Shown here piece after piece: positions 1 through 8,129 of a stretch of 64,000 nt of DNA. The notes under the pieces were generated by a model, which saw only the letters and a program-made list of their open reading frames with translations, was not told the DNA's origin and searched no databases. Position 1 is the stretch's first letter; every line of letters begins with the position of its first letter. The position numbers were made by a program, and so were the translations under genes. This DNA comes from Bradyrhizobium sp. 200 (GTDB taxonomy: Bacteria; Pseudomonadota; Alphaproteobacteria; Rhizobiales; Xanthobacteraceae), in NCBI RefSeq assembly GCF_023100945.1, contig NZ_CP064689.1, forward strand, positions 248,001 to 312,000, given 5' to 3'.

Positions 1-1
1 C

Positions 2-409
2 GAACGCATGAAGATGCATCAGGACCACGTCGTGCCGCTTTCCGACCCCGCACTCGCAATCCTGGACAAGATGCGCGACGCTACCCGCGGCGAATCGATC
101 TTCCCGAACCCCGATAATGGGATTTTTTCGGAGAACGCGATGCTCGCCGTACTGGACCGCCTCGGCTACGGTCACGTCACGGTGCACGGATTCCGCTCGA
201 CGTTTGCAACCTGGGCCGAGGAGTGTACGGACTATGCTGACGGCGTCCGCGAGGCAGCGCTTGCGCACAAGTACAAGTCCGAGACCACGGCAGCCTACCA
301 GCGCGGGCAAAAGCTTGAGAAACGACGCGCCCTTATGAAAGATTGGGCGCAATTTCTGGGAGGGGCGAACGTGATCCGCTTTCGGCGAGGCGACGGATCC
401 GGAGCTTGA
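2..409 (+). CDS. Tyrosine-type integrase, C-terminal part (cut by window edge)
   Basis: The reading frame is open to the first bases of the window, so the N-terminal arm-binding and core-binding domains lie outside. What remains is the C-terminal half of a P4-like tyrosine recombinase catalytic domain. The segment HGFRSTFATWAEE carries the conserved His-x-x-Arg pair, and the Tyr of TAAYQRG lies at the expected distance for the nucleophile that joins to DNA. The end is short and basic, as in many proteobacterial island integrases. Such enzymes integrate and excise genomic islands, usually at tRNA 3' ends. Its company of an excisionase-like HTH gene, relaxase and trb genes further right supports an ICE. 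The ATG at 8 is internal and is not the true start. Confidence 0.85.
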   Translation, partial: ERMKMHQDHVVPLSDPALAILDKMRDATRGESIFPNPDNGIFSENAMLAVLDRLGYGHVTVHGFRSTFATWAEECTDYADGVREAALAHKYKSETTAAYQRGQKLEKRRALMKDWAQFLGGANVIRFRRGDGSGA

Positions 410-933
410 TCGGGCTTCGTCGCAACGTGCGCAAAATCCAAATGGCCGGTCGGAGATGGGCAGGTTAGCGGACACATTCCAGTCAGGGCAAAGTCGACGC
501 AAATGGCCAGTATGCGACGGACTCCGGCAATCAACCTAGACTAGATTGGCGCCTGCTGCCATTGGTGGACCGGACATGGTCGAGACACAGCCAATCGACG
601 CAAACGATCCCAAAGGGTCATTTACCTTGCTCCGCCATTAGCCAAATCCAATGGTGCTCTCTTCGATGGGACACCCAGGACAGTGGTGGTCCAGCGCTCG
701 CCTGTCTTGACCGGCGTCGCTAGCGTCAACGTGTCTGTCGAAATAATCTCGGCCGCGCGGACTAGCGCCCACGTATTCCGCCATTTGCCTGCGTCGGCGC
801 GCTCGATCGCTGACGGTCGTCATCACGAATGGACGAGCAGTGGTGGCGCACTCAAATGCTGCGCTCAACTACCGCGCGCGGCGTTCTTCATCACAAACTC
901 AAGCGACGACGTGCAGCTGCGTGGAAATGCGGC
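410..933. other. Non-coding stretch after the integrase
   Basis: I see no convincing gene here. Short open frames on both strands lack recognisable motifs, ribosome binding sites and coding-like composition. The stretch separates the integrase end from the regulatory sites of the sigma54-controlled cargo that begin at 934, and it could hold part of an attachment or recombination region. Confidence 0.4.
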
Positions 934-975
934 GAACCGTCCGCCGATCGGACGGCCGCTGTCGTGAATTCGGAC
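934..975 (+). promoter_or_regulatory. Tandem upstream activator sites for the NtrC-type regulator
   Basis: A perfect inverted repeat CCGTCCG-N5-CGGACGG spans 937-955. A second, weaker site with the same GTC-N9-GAC frame lies at 961-975, centred 22 bp (two helical turns) away. The whole pair recurs at 7188-7226. Both copies lie about 55 bp upstream of a -24/-12 promoter, the normal position for a sigma54 enhancer. Inferred ligand: the response regulator encoded at 5844-7262. Confidence 0.75.
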
Positions 976-1026
976 AATTCACAGTCGAGCGCGCGCGAAA
1001 AACGCTGACGGATGCGCGCTTTCCGG

Positions 1027-1042
1027 TTGGCATAAGCCTTGC
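1027..1042 (+). promoter_or_regulatory. sigma54 (-24/-12) promoter of the phosphoesterase operon
   Basis: The sequence TTGGCATAAGCCTTGC has GG at 1029-1030 and GC at 1041-1042, exactly 12 bases apart, matching the TGGCAC-N5-TTGC consensus except for T at the last base of the -24 element. It stands about 60 bp before the phosphoesterase start and 54 bp after the tandem activator sites. It resembles the second promoter at 7279 closely. Confidence 0.75.
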
Positions 1043-1099
1043 GGAGGCGATGCAACGGCTTGGGACAACGACGACTCTCTTTCAGACGAGGAAATGACA

Positions 1100-2242
1100 A
1101 TGTCCACCAATGCTCACGACCAATCCAACGTGCTCTCATGGGTTCATTTTGGCGATTTGCATATCACCCATCGTGACGAGCAGAACTACCAAAACTTCCT
1201 GACGCTCATTGCGCACGCCAATACGAACCTCGCTGCTGGAATCGACTTCGCGGTCCTGCCGGGTGACAACGCCGAGGATGGAACCGAGGAGCAGTTTCTC
1301 CTCGTCAAGCAAGCGATCGAGCGCCTCACCATACCGCTGGAGATCATTCCCGGCGATCACGACGCGAAGACCGGCAGCCTCGACCTCTATCGCCGCTGCT
1401 TGGAGCCCGAGCTTTGGCGCAGCCGTTCGATCAGCTCCTATCGCTGCCTGTTCCTCAATGCCAGGGACAACGGAAGCCAGAAGGGTTTTGGCATTGGCCC
1501 TGCTCAAACTGAGTGGCTCGCAAGCGAGTTGCGCGCCTCCGACGCGAGCGAGCAATGGCCAGTCCTCTTTATGCATACCTATCCGAGCGAGCTCGGAAGC
1601 AGTGCGGCGGCGGTACAGGCGTTGATGCGCAACCATCACGTCATCATGGTCGACATGGGACACACGCACTACAACGAAATCGCCAGTGACGGCCGGACGA
1701 TCTACGCGGCCACACGCTCGACCGGCCAAATCGAAGAAGGGCCGGTCGGCTTCTCCATCGCCAATCTCGACGACGTTGTGGTGAGTTGGAAGTTCAAGCC
1801 GCTCGGTGCCTGGCCGTTCGTCATGGTCACATCGCCGGCGGATCGAGCCTTCATCATCGATACAGACCGACCCGACCAGGTGGTGCGCGGCGTCACCGAG
1901 GTGCGCGCCAAGACCTGGGACGCCCTGGGAGTCGTGTCGGCCGTGTGCCGTATCGATGACGGGCCGGTGTGGCCGATGCGAAGGATCGGGACGAGTGCAG
2001 CTTGGGGCTGCGCCTGGGACTCAAGCGAGTCGGCGGATGGCGTTCATCACCTCACGGTCCAGGTCAGGACTGCGGATGGTCGCGAGGCTTCCGATACGAT
2101 CTCGGCGCTGACCAGCCAATCAGGCCGATACGAGATGCCGCAGTGCCGGCCAGGCGATGACGTCAATGCGATCGGAGCCTATCCGGAGAAAGGCATCCTC
2201 GGAACGCAACTCGGACCTAACAAGAACGGCCGCAAATGGTGA
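1100..2242 (+). CDS. Calcineurin-like metallophosphoesterase
   Basis: A 380-residue cytoplasmic protein with no signal peptide. Near the N-terminus it shows the metal-binding blocks of the calcineurin-like phosphoesterase fold in order: GDLHIT (Asp-x-His), LPGDNAED, PGDHD (in place of GNHD), then FMHTYPSE and MGHTHYN. This is the layout of CpdA-type cyclic nucleotide phosphodiesterases and related phosphatases. The last 150 residues form a beta-rich domain I do not recognise. ATG 1100 is preferred over ATG 1094 because GAGGA lies at a better distance from it. It is first in a five-gene unit that ends with the sensor kinase and activator, directly behind a sigma54 promoter. The substrate cannot be read from sequence; a cyclic nucleotide or phosphodiester is a guess. 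Confidence 0.85.
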   Translation: MSTNAHDQSNVLSWVHFGDLHITHRDEQNYQNFLTLIAHANTNLAAGIDFAVLPGDNAEDGTEEQFLLVKQAIERLTIPLEIIPGDHDAKTGSLDLYRRCLEPELWRSRSISSYRCLFLNARDNGSQKGFGIGPAQTEWLASELRASDASEQWPVLFMHTYPSELGSSAAAVQALMRNHHVIMVDMGHTHYNEIASDGRTIYAATRSTGQIEEGPVGFSIANLDDVVVSWKFKPLGAWPFVMVTSPADRAFIIDTDRPDQVVRGVTEVRAKTWDALGVVSAVCRIDDGPVWPMRRIGTSAAWGCAWDSSESADGVHHLTVQVRTADGREASDTISALTSQSGRYEMPQCRPGDDVNAIGAYPEKGILGTQLGPNKNGRKW

Positions 2243-2281
2243 ACCCATAAGCCCAAGTCACTCTCGGACCAGGAGCCCACG

Positions 2282-3553
2282 ATGCGATATCGAGCGCCGC
2301 TTGACTGGTTGAACTTCAGCCTTGCCGACGTCAGAGGCTCCTTGGGGCCGTACCTCGGAGTCTTCCTGCTGACCGAACAGCATTGGGATCAGGCGACGAG
2401 CGGCATCGTGGCAACGACCGCGGGAATTGTGGGCCTAGTCGTTCACGGACCAGTTGGCGTTTTCATCGACGCGACGCGTTGGAAGCGTGGAGTGGTGGTT
2501 GCAGGCCTCGGGGTGTTGACTGCGAGCGCGCTAGCCATCGCGACTGCCCCAAACTTCCCGACCGTGCTAACGGCGCAGACGATGATGGCGGTGGCCGGGG
2601 CCGGCTTCGGCCCGGCGATTGCGGCAATCACCCTCGGCATTCTCGGGTCACATAGTCTCGCCTCCCGCATGGGCCGGAACGCCGCCTTCGATCATGCCGG
2701 CAACGTCTCGATCGCCATCATAGCCGGCGCCGTCGGATGGTGGTTCTCTCAGAGCGCGGTCTTCTTCCTGGTCCCGATCTTTTCCGTGCTGGCGGCTCTG
2801 TCGGTGCTGTCGATCCCGGCCAGCGCCATCGATCACGCGCGGGCGCGCGGTCTCGACGGGACTGATCCTGTCGACGGTGTACAGCCGTCCGGCTTGAGCG
2901 TGCTCATCACATGCAAGCCTTTGCTGATCTTCGCCACATGTGTCGCGCTGTTTCATTTTGCCAACGCCGCGATGCTGCCCCTGGTTGGGCAGAAGCTCGC
3001 GCTGGCGCACAAGGGCGAGGAGACGCCATTGATGTCCGCCTGCATCGTGGCGGCGCAGATGGTCATGCTGCCGATAGCGCTGCTTGCTGGCGCCAAGGCT
3101 GATGCCTGGGGACGCAAGCCGATCTTTCTCGGTGCCTTCGCGATCCTGCCGATCCGCGGCGTGCTCTATACATTCTCGGACGATCGCTTCTGGCTTGTCG
3201 CCGTGCAGCTGCTCGATGGTGTTGGCGCGGGCATCTTCGGGGTGTTGACGCCGCTGGTGCTGGCCGACCTCATGCGCGGCACCGGTCGCTACAACGTGAG
3301 CCAGGGTGCGGTCGCAACCCTGCAGGGGATCGGCGCCTCCCTCAGCAACACCGTCGCGGGCGTGATCGTCGTCAAGGCCGGCTACAGCCCCGCCTTCCTG
3401 ACGCTTGCTGGCATCGCGCTCGCAGCATGCATTGTCTTCGTCATTGCAATGCCCGAGACTGCAGAGCACGCCAAGAAACACCCGCGCGAGGAAGAAACTT
3501 CAGGCGAGAGCGCGCAAGCGGCGACCGTTGCCCCCGTGATCGCTTCAGGATGA
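2282..3553 (+). CDS. MFS transporter
   Basis: A 423-residue inner-membrane protein with about twelve hydrophobic segments and a charged loop after the sixth. The loop PVGVFIDATRWKRG between TM2 and TM3 resembles the MFS motif A (G-x-x-x-D-x-x-x-R/K). ADAWGRKPIFL near residue 280 is the matching repeat in the second half. A good Shine-Dalgarno (AGGAG) precedes ATG 2282. It is closely related to the MFS gene at 8807-10069: both begin with a DW-NF-LA-V motif, and they share HFANAAMLPL, ADAWGR-PIFL and LDG-GAGIFG. Each of the two sigma54 units thus carries one copy. Substrate unknown; a drug or organic-acid exporter is possible. Confidence 0.85.
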   Translation: MRYRAPLDWLNFSLADVRGSLGPYLGVFLLTEQHWDQATSGIVATTAGIVGLVVHGPVGVFIDATRWKRGVVVAGLGVLTASALAIATAPNFPTVLTAQTMMAVAGAGFGPAIAAITLGILGSHSLASRMGRNAAFDHAGNVSIAIIAGAVGWWFSQSAVFFLVPIFSVLAALSVLSIPASAIDHARARGLDGTDPVDGVQPSGLSVLITCKPLLIFATCVALFHFANAAMLPLVGQKLALAHKGEETPLMSACIVAAQMVMLPIALLAGAKADAWGRKPIFLGAFAILPIRGVLYTFSDDRFWLVAVQLLDGVGAGIFGVLTPLVLADLMRGTGRYNVSQGAVATLQGIGASLSNTVAGVIVVKAGYSPAFLTLAGIALAACIVFVIAMPETAEHAKKHPREEETSGESAQAATVAPVIASG

Positions 3554-3556
3554 GCC

Positions 3557-4213
3557 ATGTGGTCGAGCATCTACACAGTCATCAGGACACCGGCAGTTGT
3601 TAGTGCCGCTCCGCTCGCGCTTGTCGTCTTGTTTGGCGGGTACTTGTCATATCGCTACAACATGATCCTGAAGGACAATCGCGATCTTGTCGTTCACACC
3701 CACGAGGTCATCTCCAGCGTCGAACATGCGTTCAGCGACATTAAGGATGCCGAAACGGGGCAGCGTGGGTTCATCATCACGGGCGACGCCAAGTATCTTG
3801 AGCCGTATGAGCGCGCTGTCTACATCAGTCCCGAATCGCTGGGCAAGGTTCGGCGGCTTGTTGCCGACCGAGCGGATCAGCTCGACCGATTGGGCGATCT
3901 TGAGGTGGCTTTGCGCGACAAGCTAAACGAGTTGAACGCAACCATATGGGCGCGACGCAACAAGGGTTTCGACGCTGCGCGGGAGGCGATTGCACAAGCC
4001 GACGGAAAGGCCACAATGGACCGCATCCGTGCAATCGTCGCACTGATGACCTCGACGGAACAAGGGCTGCTTGCCGATCGGACAGGCAGGGTGGCGCGCG
4101 ATGAACGCAATGTTCTTCTGATTGCGGTTCTTGCCGCCGTGGCATCGATGGTAACCCGGATTGTCGTCGGGTTCATGGTTCATCGCTGGAGAGCGGACCA
4201 TGAAGTGGCTTGA
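3557..4213 (+). CDS. Stand-alone CHASE3 sensor membrane protein
   Basis: A 218-residue protein with one membrane segment near residues 11-32 and a second near 185-208, enclosing a periplasmic helical domain. The domain contains DAETGQRGFIITGDAKYLEPY, split here by me as the hallmark DAETGQRG followed by FIITGD, of CHASE3 sensor domains. CHASE3 normally sits in front of a kinase, cyclase or GGDEF output domain; here the chain stops just after the second membrane segment. It follows the MFS gene by 3 bp and precedes the histidine kinase by 80 bp, so it probably works as an accessory sensor partner of that kinase. That role is inference. Confidence 0.75.
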   Translation: MWSSIYTVIRTPAVVSAAPLALVVLFGGYLSYRYNMILKDNRDLVVHTHEVISSVEHAFSDIKDAETGQRGFIITGDAKYLEPYERAVYISPESLGKVRRLVADRADQLDRLGDLEVALRDKLNELNATIWARRNKGFDAAREAIAQADGKATMDRIRAIVALMTSTEQGLLADRTGRVARDERNVLLIAVLAAVASMVTRIVVGFMVHRWRADHEVA

Positions 4214-4293
4214 AGTAGCAGCGTTCGGCGAGGATGATCGAGTGGAGCCCGTATCCGTGAACCAAGGGATGGCTAGGCTGCTCGGAGATTGTT

Positions 4294-5859
4294 ATGCGAT
4301 CAGCCGCTGCCTATAACACAAAGGCGTCGGTCACGCGCCTAAACAGGTTTCGTCGCGGAATCTCGCACTTTGTGGGCAGAGCCGTACCGCGATCGATCAT
4401 CGGCTGGTTCGTCGTCTGCTGGAGCAGCTTTCTGCTGGCTTCTGTCGTCGTGGGCGCGCTCCTGTTGTCACTCTACGACCAATCGACCACCGAACAACTG
4501 CGGCGGGCATCAGCGGCTGTTGCTCATGGCTGCGGCGCGATCGCCGCGCGCTACCACTTCTTCACCACCGGTGTGGCGCGTGCGCCGGCTGATCTTCACG
4601 ACCCTGACTTCACACGTGGGTTGACCGGGGTGGTTCAGATCGCGCTGCACGACCTCTATGGCGTAGAGGGTGGTATCTGGCAAAGGGACGAAGGCGCGCT
4701 TGCCTACGCGTTCCCGACTTATGAGGGGACCGGACAGAAGACCGACCTGCCCGAGGCTGAACGGCCGAGCATACGCGAGGCAGCCGAGGCCGCGGCGCTC
4801 GACGGCGCGCCCTACGACCGACGTCGGGAAGGACGCGCACAGACCTTGCTGCTCCACGCCTGCCCTCTGCCGGGACCGATTGCGGGCCTGTCTGCCTGGA
4901 CCATGGCCCGCGTCCCAACGACGGGCGGACAGGCCTACATCCAGGCTATGGCTGGGCTTGGCCTTCTGCTTTTTGTCGTGCTGGGGTCCGCCGCCTGGCT
5001 TGGACGCTTGCTCCTTGGCTGGTCGCGACGGCTGCGGCGGCTAGAATCGGCACTCGCCACCAGCAACGATGAGTTGCCCAAACTCGAACTCACTGGGCAG
5101 CAGGATCTCGATCGGATTGTCGAGGCCATCAACCTCGCCGGTACCCGGCTGGCCGATGCCCGTCGCACCTCCGAGGCATTGGTGCGTCAAATGGCCGAGG
5201 CCAACCGTCTCGCGACACTAGGGCGCGTCGTGGCCGGCATCGCACACGAGATCCGCAATCCGATCGCGGCAATGCGCCTCAAAGCCGAGAACGCTGTCGC
5301 CGCCGGACCTGATCTCACGCGCAAGGACAACGCGCTCCGGGTCATCGTCGAGCAGATTGGCCGCCTAGAAACCCTCTTGCGCAATCTCTTGAGCTCGGTA
5401 CAGCGTGCGCCGCTGGTCGCTGTGCCGATCAAGGACATCGCTGCCTTCCTTACAGAACGTGTCGAGCTGTTCCGCGAGCAAGCGGCCTCGCAAGAGGTCG
5501 AACTCGAGGCGCGAGGCGGCGACGCAGAGGCGCGCTTTGACCCCGCACGGATCGCGCAAGCGATCGACAATCTGATCCTGAACGCCATCCAGAACACGCC
5601 GAGGGGCGGTCGCGTGACGCTCTCTTCGGAAAGGAAGGGAGATCGCTTGGTTCTGTCTGTTGCTGACACGGGCCAAGGAGTCCCTGAAGCGGTACGAGCT
5701 CACCTTTTTGAGCCGTTCGTGACTGGACGCTCCGAGGGTACCGGTCTCGGCCTCGCCGTTGTACGGGAGATCGCCGAGGCGCATGGTGGGGCTGTGCGCG
5801 CCGTTCACAGAAATGATGGGACCACATTTGTATTGGAGCTGCCATGGCGACCATCCTGA
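4294..5859 (+). CDS. Sensor histidine kinase (NtrB/DctB-like)
   Basis: A 521-residue membrane kinase. Membrane segments lie at about 35-60 and 213-235, with a periplasmic sensor region of about 150 residues between them. A HAMP-like linker leads to the dimerisation box GIAHEIRNPIAAMRLK, with phospho-acceptor His318. The ATPase domain follows: N box DNLILNAIQNTP, G1 VADTGQGVP, G2 EGTGLGLAVVREIAEAHGG. It ends 16 bases inside the start of the NtrC-type regulator gene, a normal translational coupling for cognate pairs. Probably it senses an envelope or solute signal, perhaps together with the CHASE3 protein upstream, and phosphorylates that regulator. Confidence 0.9.
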   Translation: MRSAAAYNTKASVTRLNRFRRGISHFVGRAVPRSIIGWFVVCWSSFLLASVVVGALLLSLYDQSTTEQLRRASAAVAHGCGAIAARYHFFTTGVARAPADLHDPDFTRGLTGVVQIALHDLYGVEGGIWQRDEGALAYAFPTYEGTGQKTDLPEAERPSIREAAEAAALDGAPYDRRREGRAQTLLLHACPLPGPIAGLSAWTMARVPTTGGQAYIQAMAGLGLLLFVVLGSAAWLGRLLLGWSRRLRRLESALATSNDELPKLELTGQQDLDRIVEAINLAGTRLADARRTSEALVRQMAEANRLATLGRVVAGIAHEIRNPIAAMRLKAENAVAAGPDLTRKDNALRVIVEQIGRLETLLRNLLSSVQRAPLVAVPIKDIAAFLTERVELFREQAASQEVELEARGGDAEARFDPARIAQAIDNLILNAIQNTPRGGRVTLSSERKGDRLVLSVADTGQGVPEAVRAHLFEPFVTGRSEGTGLGLAVVREIAEAHGGAVRAVHRNDGTTFVLELPWRPS

Positions 5860-7262
5860 TCGTCGATGACGATGCAGCGCTGCGGGAAGGCCTTGCTGAA
5901 ACCCTGAATGATCTCGGCCACCGTGCGATCGAGGCACCAAGCGGACGGGTCGCGCTCGATATCGTCGACCGTGAGTCGATCGATGCTGTCCTGCTCGATC
6001 TTCGCATGCCGGGAATGGACGGGTTGGAAATTCTTCGACGAATGCGCGCCGACTCCGCCAAGGCGCCGCCTGTCGCTATCCTCACGGCCTACGCAAGCGC
6101 TGCGAACACCATTGAGGCGATGCGGCTGGGCGCGTTCGACCATTTGACGAAGCCGATCGCTCGCGCCGATCTCGATTTCCTGATGTCGCGGATGCTGCGT
6201 GCGCGGACAGCTTCCGATCCGACGCTTGCGACCCGCGCGTTGCTGCAAGATGAGGACCTGGTCGGCTCAAGCGACGTGATGCGCGCGGTTCAGAAGACGA
6301 TCGGTCTCGTCGCCGACAGCGATGCAACTGTTTTGATCACCGGCGAGACCGGAACCGGGAAGGAGCTGGTGGCTCGCGCCATTCACCGGCACGGACGGCG
6401 CAGTAGCGGGCCGTTCGTCGCTGTGAACTGCGCCGCCATTCCCGCGGACCTGCTTGAGAGCGAGCTGTTCGGCCACGTGCGCGGCGCGTTCACCGGCGCT
6501 CTCGCCGAGCGCAGTGGCGCTTTCCGCGACGCCGACAAGGGCACGCTGTTCTTGGATGAAATCGGCGATATGGATCTCACGATGCAGGCGAAGATCCTGC
6601 GTGCGCTGCAGGAGCGAGTGATCACACCAGTTGGCGGCCGTTCGGTTCGCGTCGATGTGCGCGTGCTGGCAGCAACCCATGGTGACCTCGCGGCCGCCGC
6701 GCAGGAGGGAAAGTTTCGCGAGGACCTGTTCTATCGGCTCAACGTGGTGCCGATTCACTTGGCACCACTGCGTGAACGCCCCTCCGACATTCTACAGCTC
6801 GTCGAATATTTCCTGATTCAAGCAACGGACCCGCCTAAGCGTCTGAGCGCCGAAGCTGACTCGCGCCTGTTGGTGCATTCCTGGCCTGGCAACGTTCGTG
6901 AACTCAAGAACGCGATTGAACGCGTCGCGATTCTTTGCCGAAGCGACACCATTACGGCGTCGGATTTCGACTTCCTGTCGACGGCCGCGCGCGCGCATGG
7001 GCCGGCCGCCGCTCCGGACTGGGCGGATGGCGACCTTGCCTCGGCGGTCGGCCGCCTGGAAGAGTTCATGATTGCGCGGGCGTTGCGCGAAGCGGGCGGC
7101 AACAGGACAGAGGCGGCCCGGCGCCTGGGGATCCATCGCCAGTTGCTCTACGCGAAGGTGCAGAAGTACGGGATCACCGTCGATGAACCGTCCGCCGATC
7201 GGACGGGCGATGTCGTGAAGCCGGACGATGCGCGTCGGCCTCCTCCCGAAAACGTCAAATAG
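5844..7262 (+). CDS. sigma54-dependent NtrC-family response regulator
   Basis: A 472-residue activator. Receiver domain (about 1-120) has the acidic pair in ILIVDDDAA and phospho-acceptor Asp52 in LLDLRMPGMDG. The central AAA+ domain has Walker A GETGTGKE, the sigma54-contacting loop GAFTGA, Walker B TLFLDEIGDM and the WPGNVREL motif. A Fis-type helix-turn-helix (NRTEAARRLGIHRQLLYAKV) lies close to the C-terminus. The gene overlaps the kinase gene by 16 bp. Its 3' end contains a copy of the tandem inverted-repeat sites also found at 934-975, and a sigma54 promoter starts 16 bp after its stop codon. Inference: it binds those sites and activates both transcription units, including its own. Confidence 0.93.
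   Translation: MATILIVDDDAALREGLAETLNDLGHRAIEAPSGRVALDIVDRESIDAVLLDLRMPGMDGLEILRRMRADSAKAPPVAILTAYASAANTIEAMRLGAFDHLTKPIARADLDFLMSRMLRARTASDPTLATRALLQDEDLVGSSDVMRAVQKTIGLVADSDATVLITGETGTGKELVARAIHRHGRRSSGPFVAVNCAAIPADLLESELFGHVRGAFTGALAERSGAFRDADKGTLFLDEIGDMDLTMQAKILRALQERVITPVGGRSVRVDVRVLAATHGDLAAAAQEGKFREDLFYRLNVVPIHLAPLRERPSDILQLVEYFLIQATDPPKRLSAEADSRLLVHSWPGNVRELKNAIERVAILCRSDTITASDFDFLSTAARAHGPAAAPDWADGDLASAVGRLEEFMIARALREAGGNRTEAARRLGIHRQLLYAKVQKYGITVDEPSADRTGDVVKPDDARRPPPENVK
7188..7226 (+). promoter_or_regulatory. Second copy of the tandem activator sites, inside the regulator gene
   Basis: The perfect inverted repeat CCGTCCG-N5-CGGACGG (7188-7206) and a weaker GTC-N9-GAC site (7212-7226), 22 bp apart centre to centre, repeat the arrangement at 937-975. 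The inner arms and spacer are identical in the two places. Here the sites are also coding sequence for the last residues of the response regulator. The downstream edge is 55 bp from the -24 GG of the promoter at 7279. Confidence 0.75.
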
Positions 7263-7278
7263 ATCAACACGATCATGA

Positions 7279-7294
7279 TTGGCACGGCCCTTGC
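7279..7294 (+). promoter_or_regulatory. sigma54 (-24/-12) promoter of the OB-repeat/MFS/permease operon
   Basis: TTGGCACGGCCCTTGC matches the sigma54 consensus in every conserved base: GG at 7281-7282 and GC at 7293-7294. Transcription would start near 7306, about 30 bases before the ATG of the exported OB-repeat protein. This rules out the longer open frame that begins within the promoter at 7279. Confidence 0.85.
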
Positions 7295-7335
7295 GGAGGA
7301 CATGTCGTCGCGGGGGCAAACAGGGAGTGCCAACC

Positions 7336-8085
7336 ATGAAACAATCGCTGCGTCTTCTCTTCGTTACCGGAATGCTTGTCTCGAGCGCCGTCCCGGTTTT
7401 GCTCCACGCTCAATCCTTGCCGCCATCACCCTCGGTGGGCGCGGCTCCACCTCCACCTCTTCCGCCGCCTCCTGCGGCTATCGCAGCTCCCGGCGCAATC
7501 TACGATCCCCAGCAATTGCCGGCGATCAACGGGACGGTGAACCGTTACACGCTGACCCCTCGCGGCGACGTCGACGGTCTGATTCTCGCCGACGGCACCG
7601 AGGTGCATTTCCCACCCCATCTCTCGACGCAACTCGTGTATGCGATCAAGCCGGGTGACGCGGTGACGGTGCGTGGCCTCAAGGCGCTGAGCATCCCGCT
7701 TGTTGCCGCAGTCTCCATCACCAATGACCGCTCGGGTCAGACGGTCACCGACAACGGCCCTGGCTTCGGTCCCGGACCCAAAGGTCCGCGCCAGGCCGGT
7801 CAACCCCTGACCGTCCAAGGCCGTATTCAAATGGCGTTGCATGGGCCGCGAGGCGACGTGAACGGAGTGCTGATCGAGGATGGCACAATCCTGCGTTTGC
7901 CTCCGCCTGAGGCCGAAAGGTTTGCGACGCAATTGGCTCCCGGCCAGGCCATCACCGCCCAGGGTGATGCGATCACGACGCCGATGGGGCGCGTCGTCGA
8001 CGTGCAGGCGATCGGACCATCGCCGACACAGCTTAGCTTCATTCAGCGCCCGGAGCCGCCCGGTAAGAAAGGCCCGCGTCCCTGA
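7336..8085 (+). CDS. Exported protein with two OB-like repeats
   Basis: A 249-residue protein. An N-terminal signal peptide (MKQSLRLLFVTGMLVSSAVP, cleavage probably after LLHAQ) is followed by a proline-rich spacer and two copies of a roughly 60-residue unit. The units read G-x-V-x-R...GDVDGLILADGT...PP...L-x-PGDAVTVRG and GDVNGVLIEDGTILRLPP...LAPGQAITAQG, suggesting small beta-barrels. I know no precise family; OB-fold-like periplasmic stress proteins are the nearest idea. The ATG at 7336 follows AGGGAG and fits the sigma54 start. The tail is GKKGPRP. Its cytoplasmic relative follows at 8130. Function unknown; ligand or metal binding in the periplasm is a guess. Confidence 0.75.
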   Translation: MKQSLRLLFVTGMLVSSAVPVLLHAQSLPPSPSVGAAPPPPLPPPPAAIAAPGAIYDPQQLPAINGTVNRYTLTPRGDVDGLILADGTEVHFPPHLSTQLVYAIKPGDAVTVRGLKALSIPLVAAVSITNDRSGQTVTDNGPGFGPGPKGPRQAGQPLTVQGRIQMALHGPRGDVNGVLIEDGTILRLPPPEAERFATQLAPGQAITAQGDAITTPMGRVVDVQAIGPSPTQLSFIQRPEPPGKKGPRP

Positions 8086-8129
8086 AGCTAACAGATCCTT
8101 CCCCTTCACCCCTTCAACAGGAGAATACT

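Noticed and set aside
840..1097. 85-codon plus-strand frame before the phosphoesterase
   Set aside because: It runs through the tandem activator sites and the -24/-12 promoter and shows no family features.
7279..7335. Upstream extension of the exported OB-repeat protein
   Set aside because: These bases are the sigma54 promoter and leader; the signal peptide begins properly at ATG 7336 with a good ribosome binding site.
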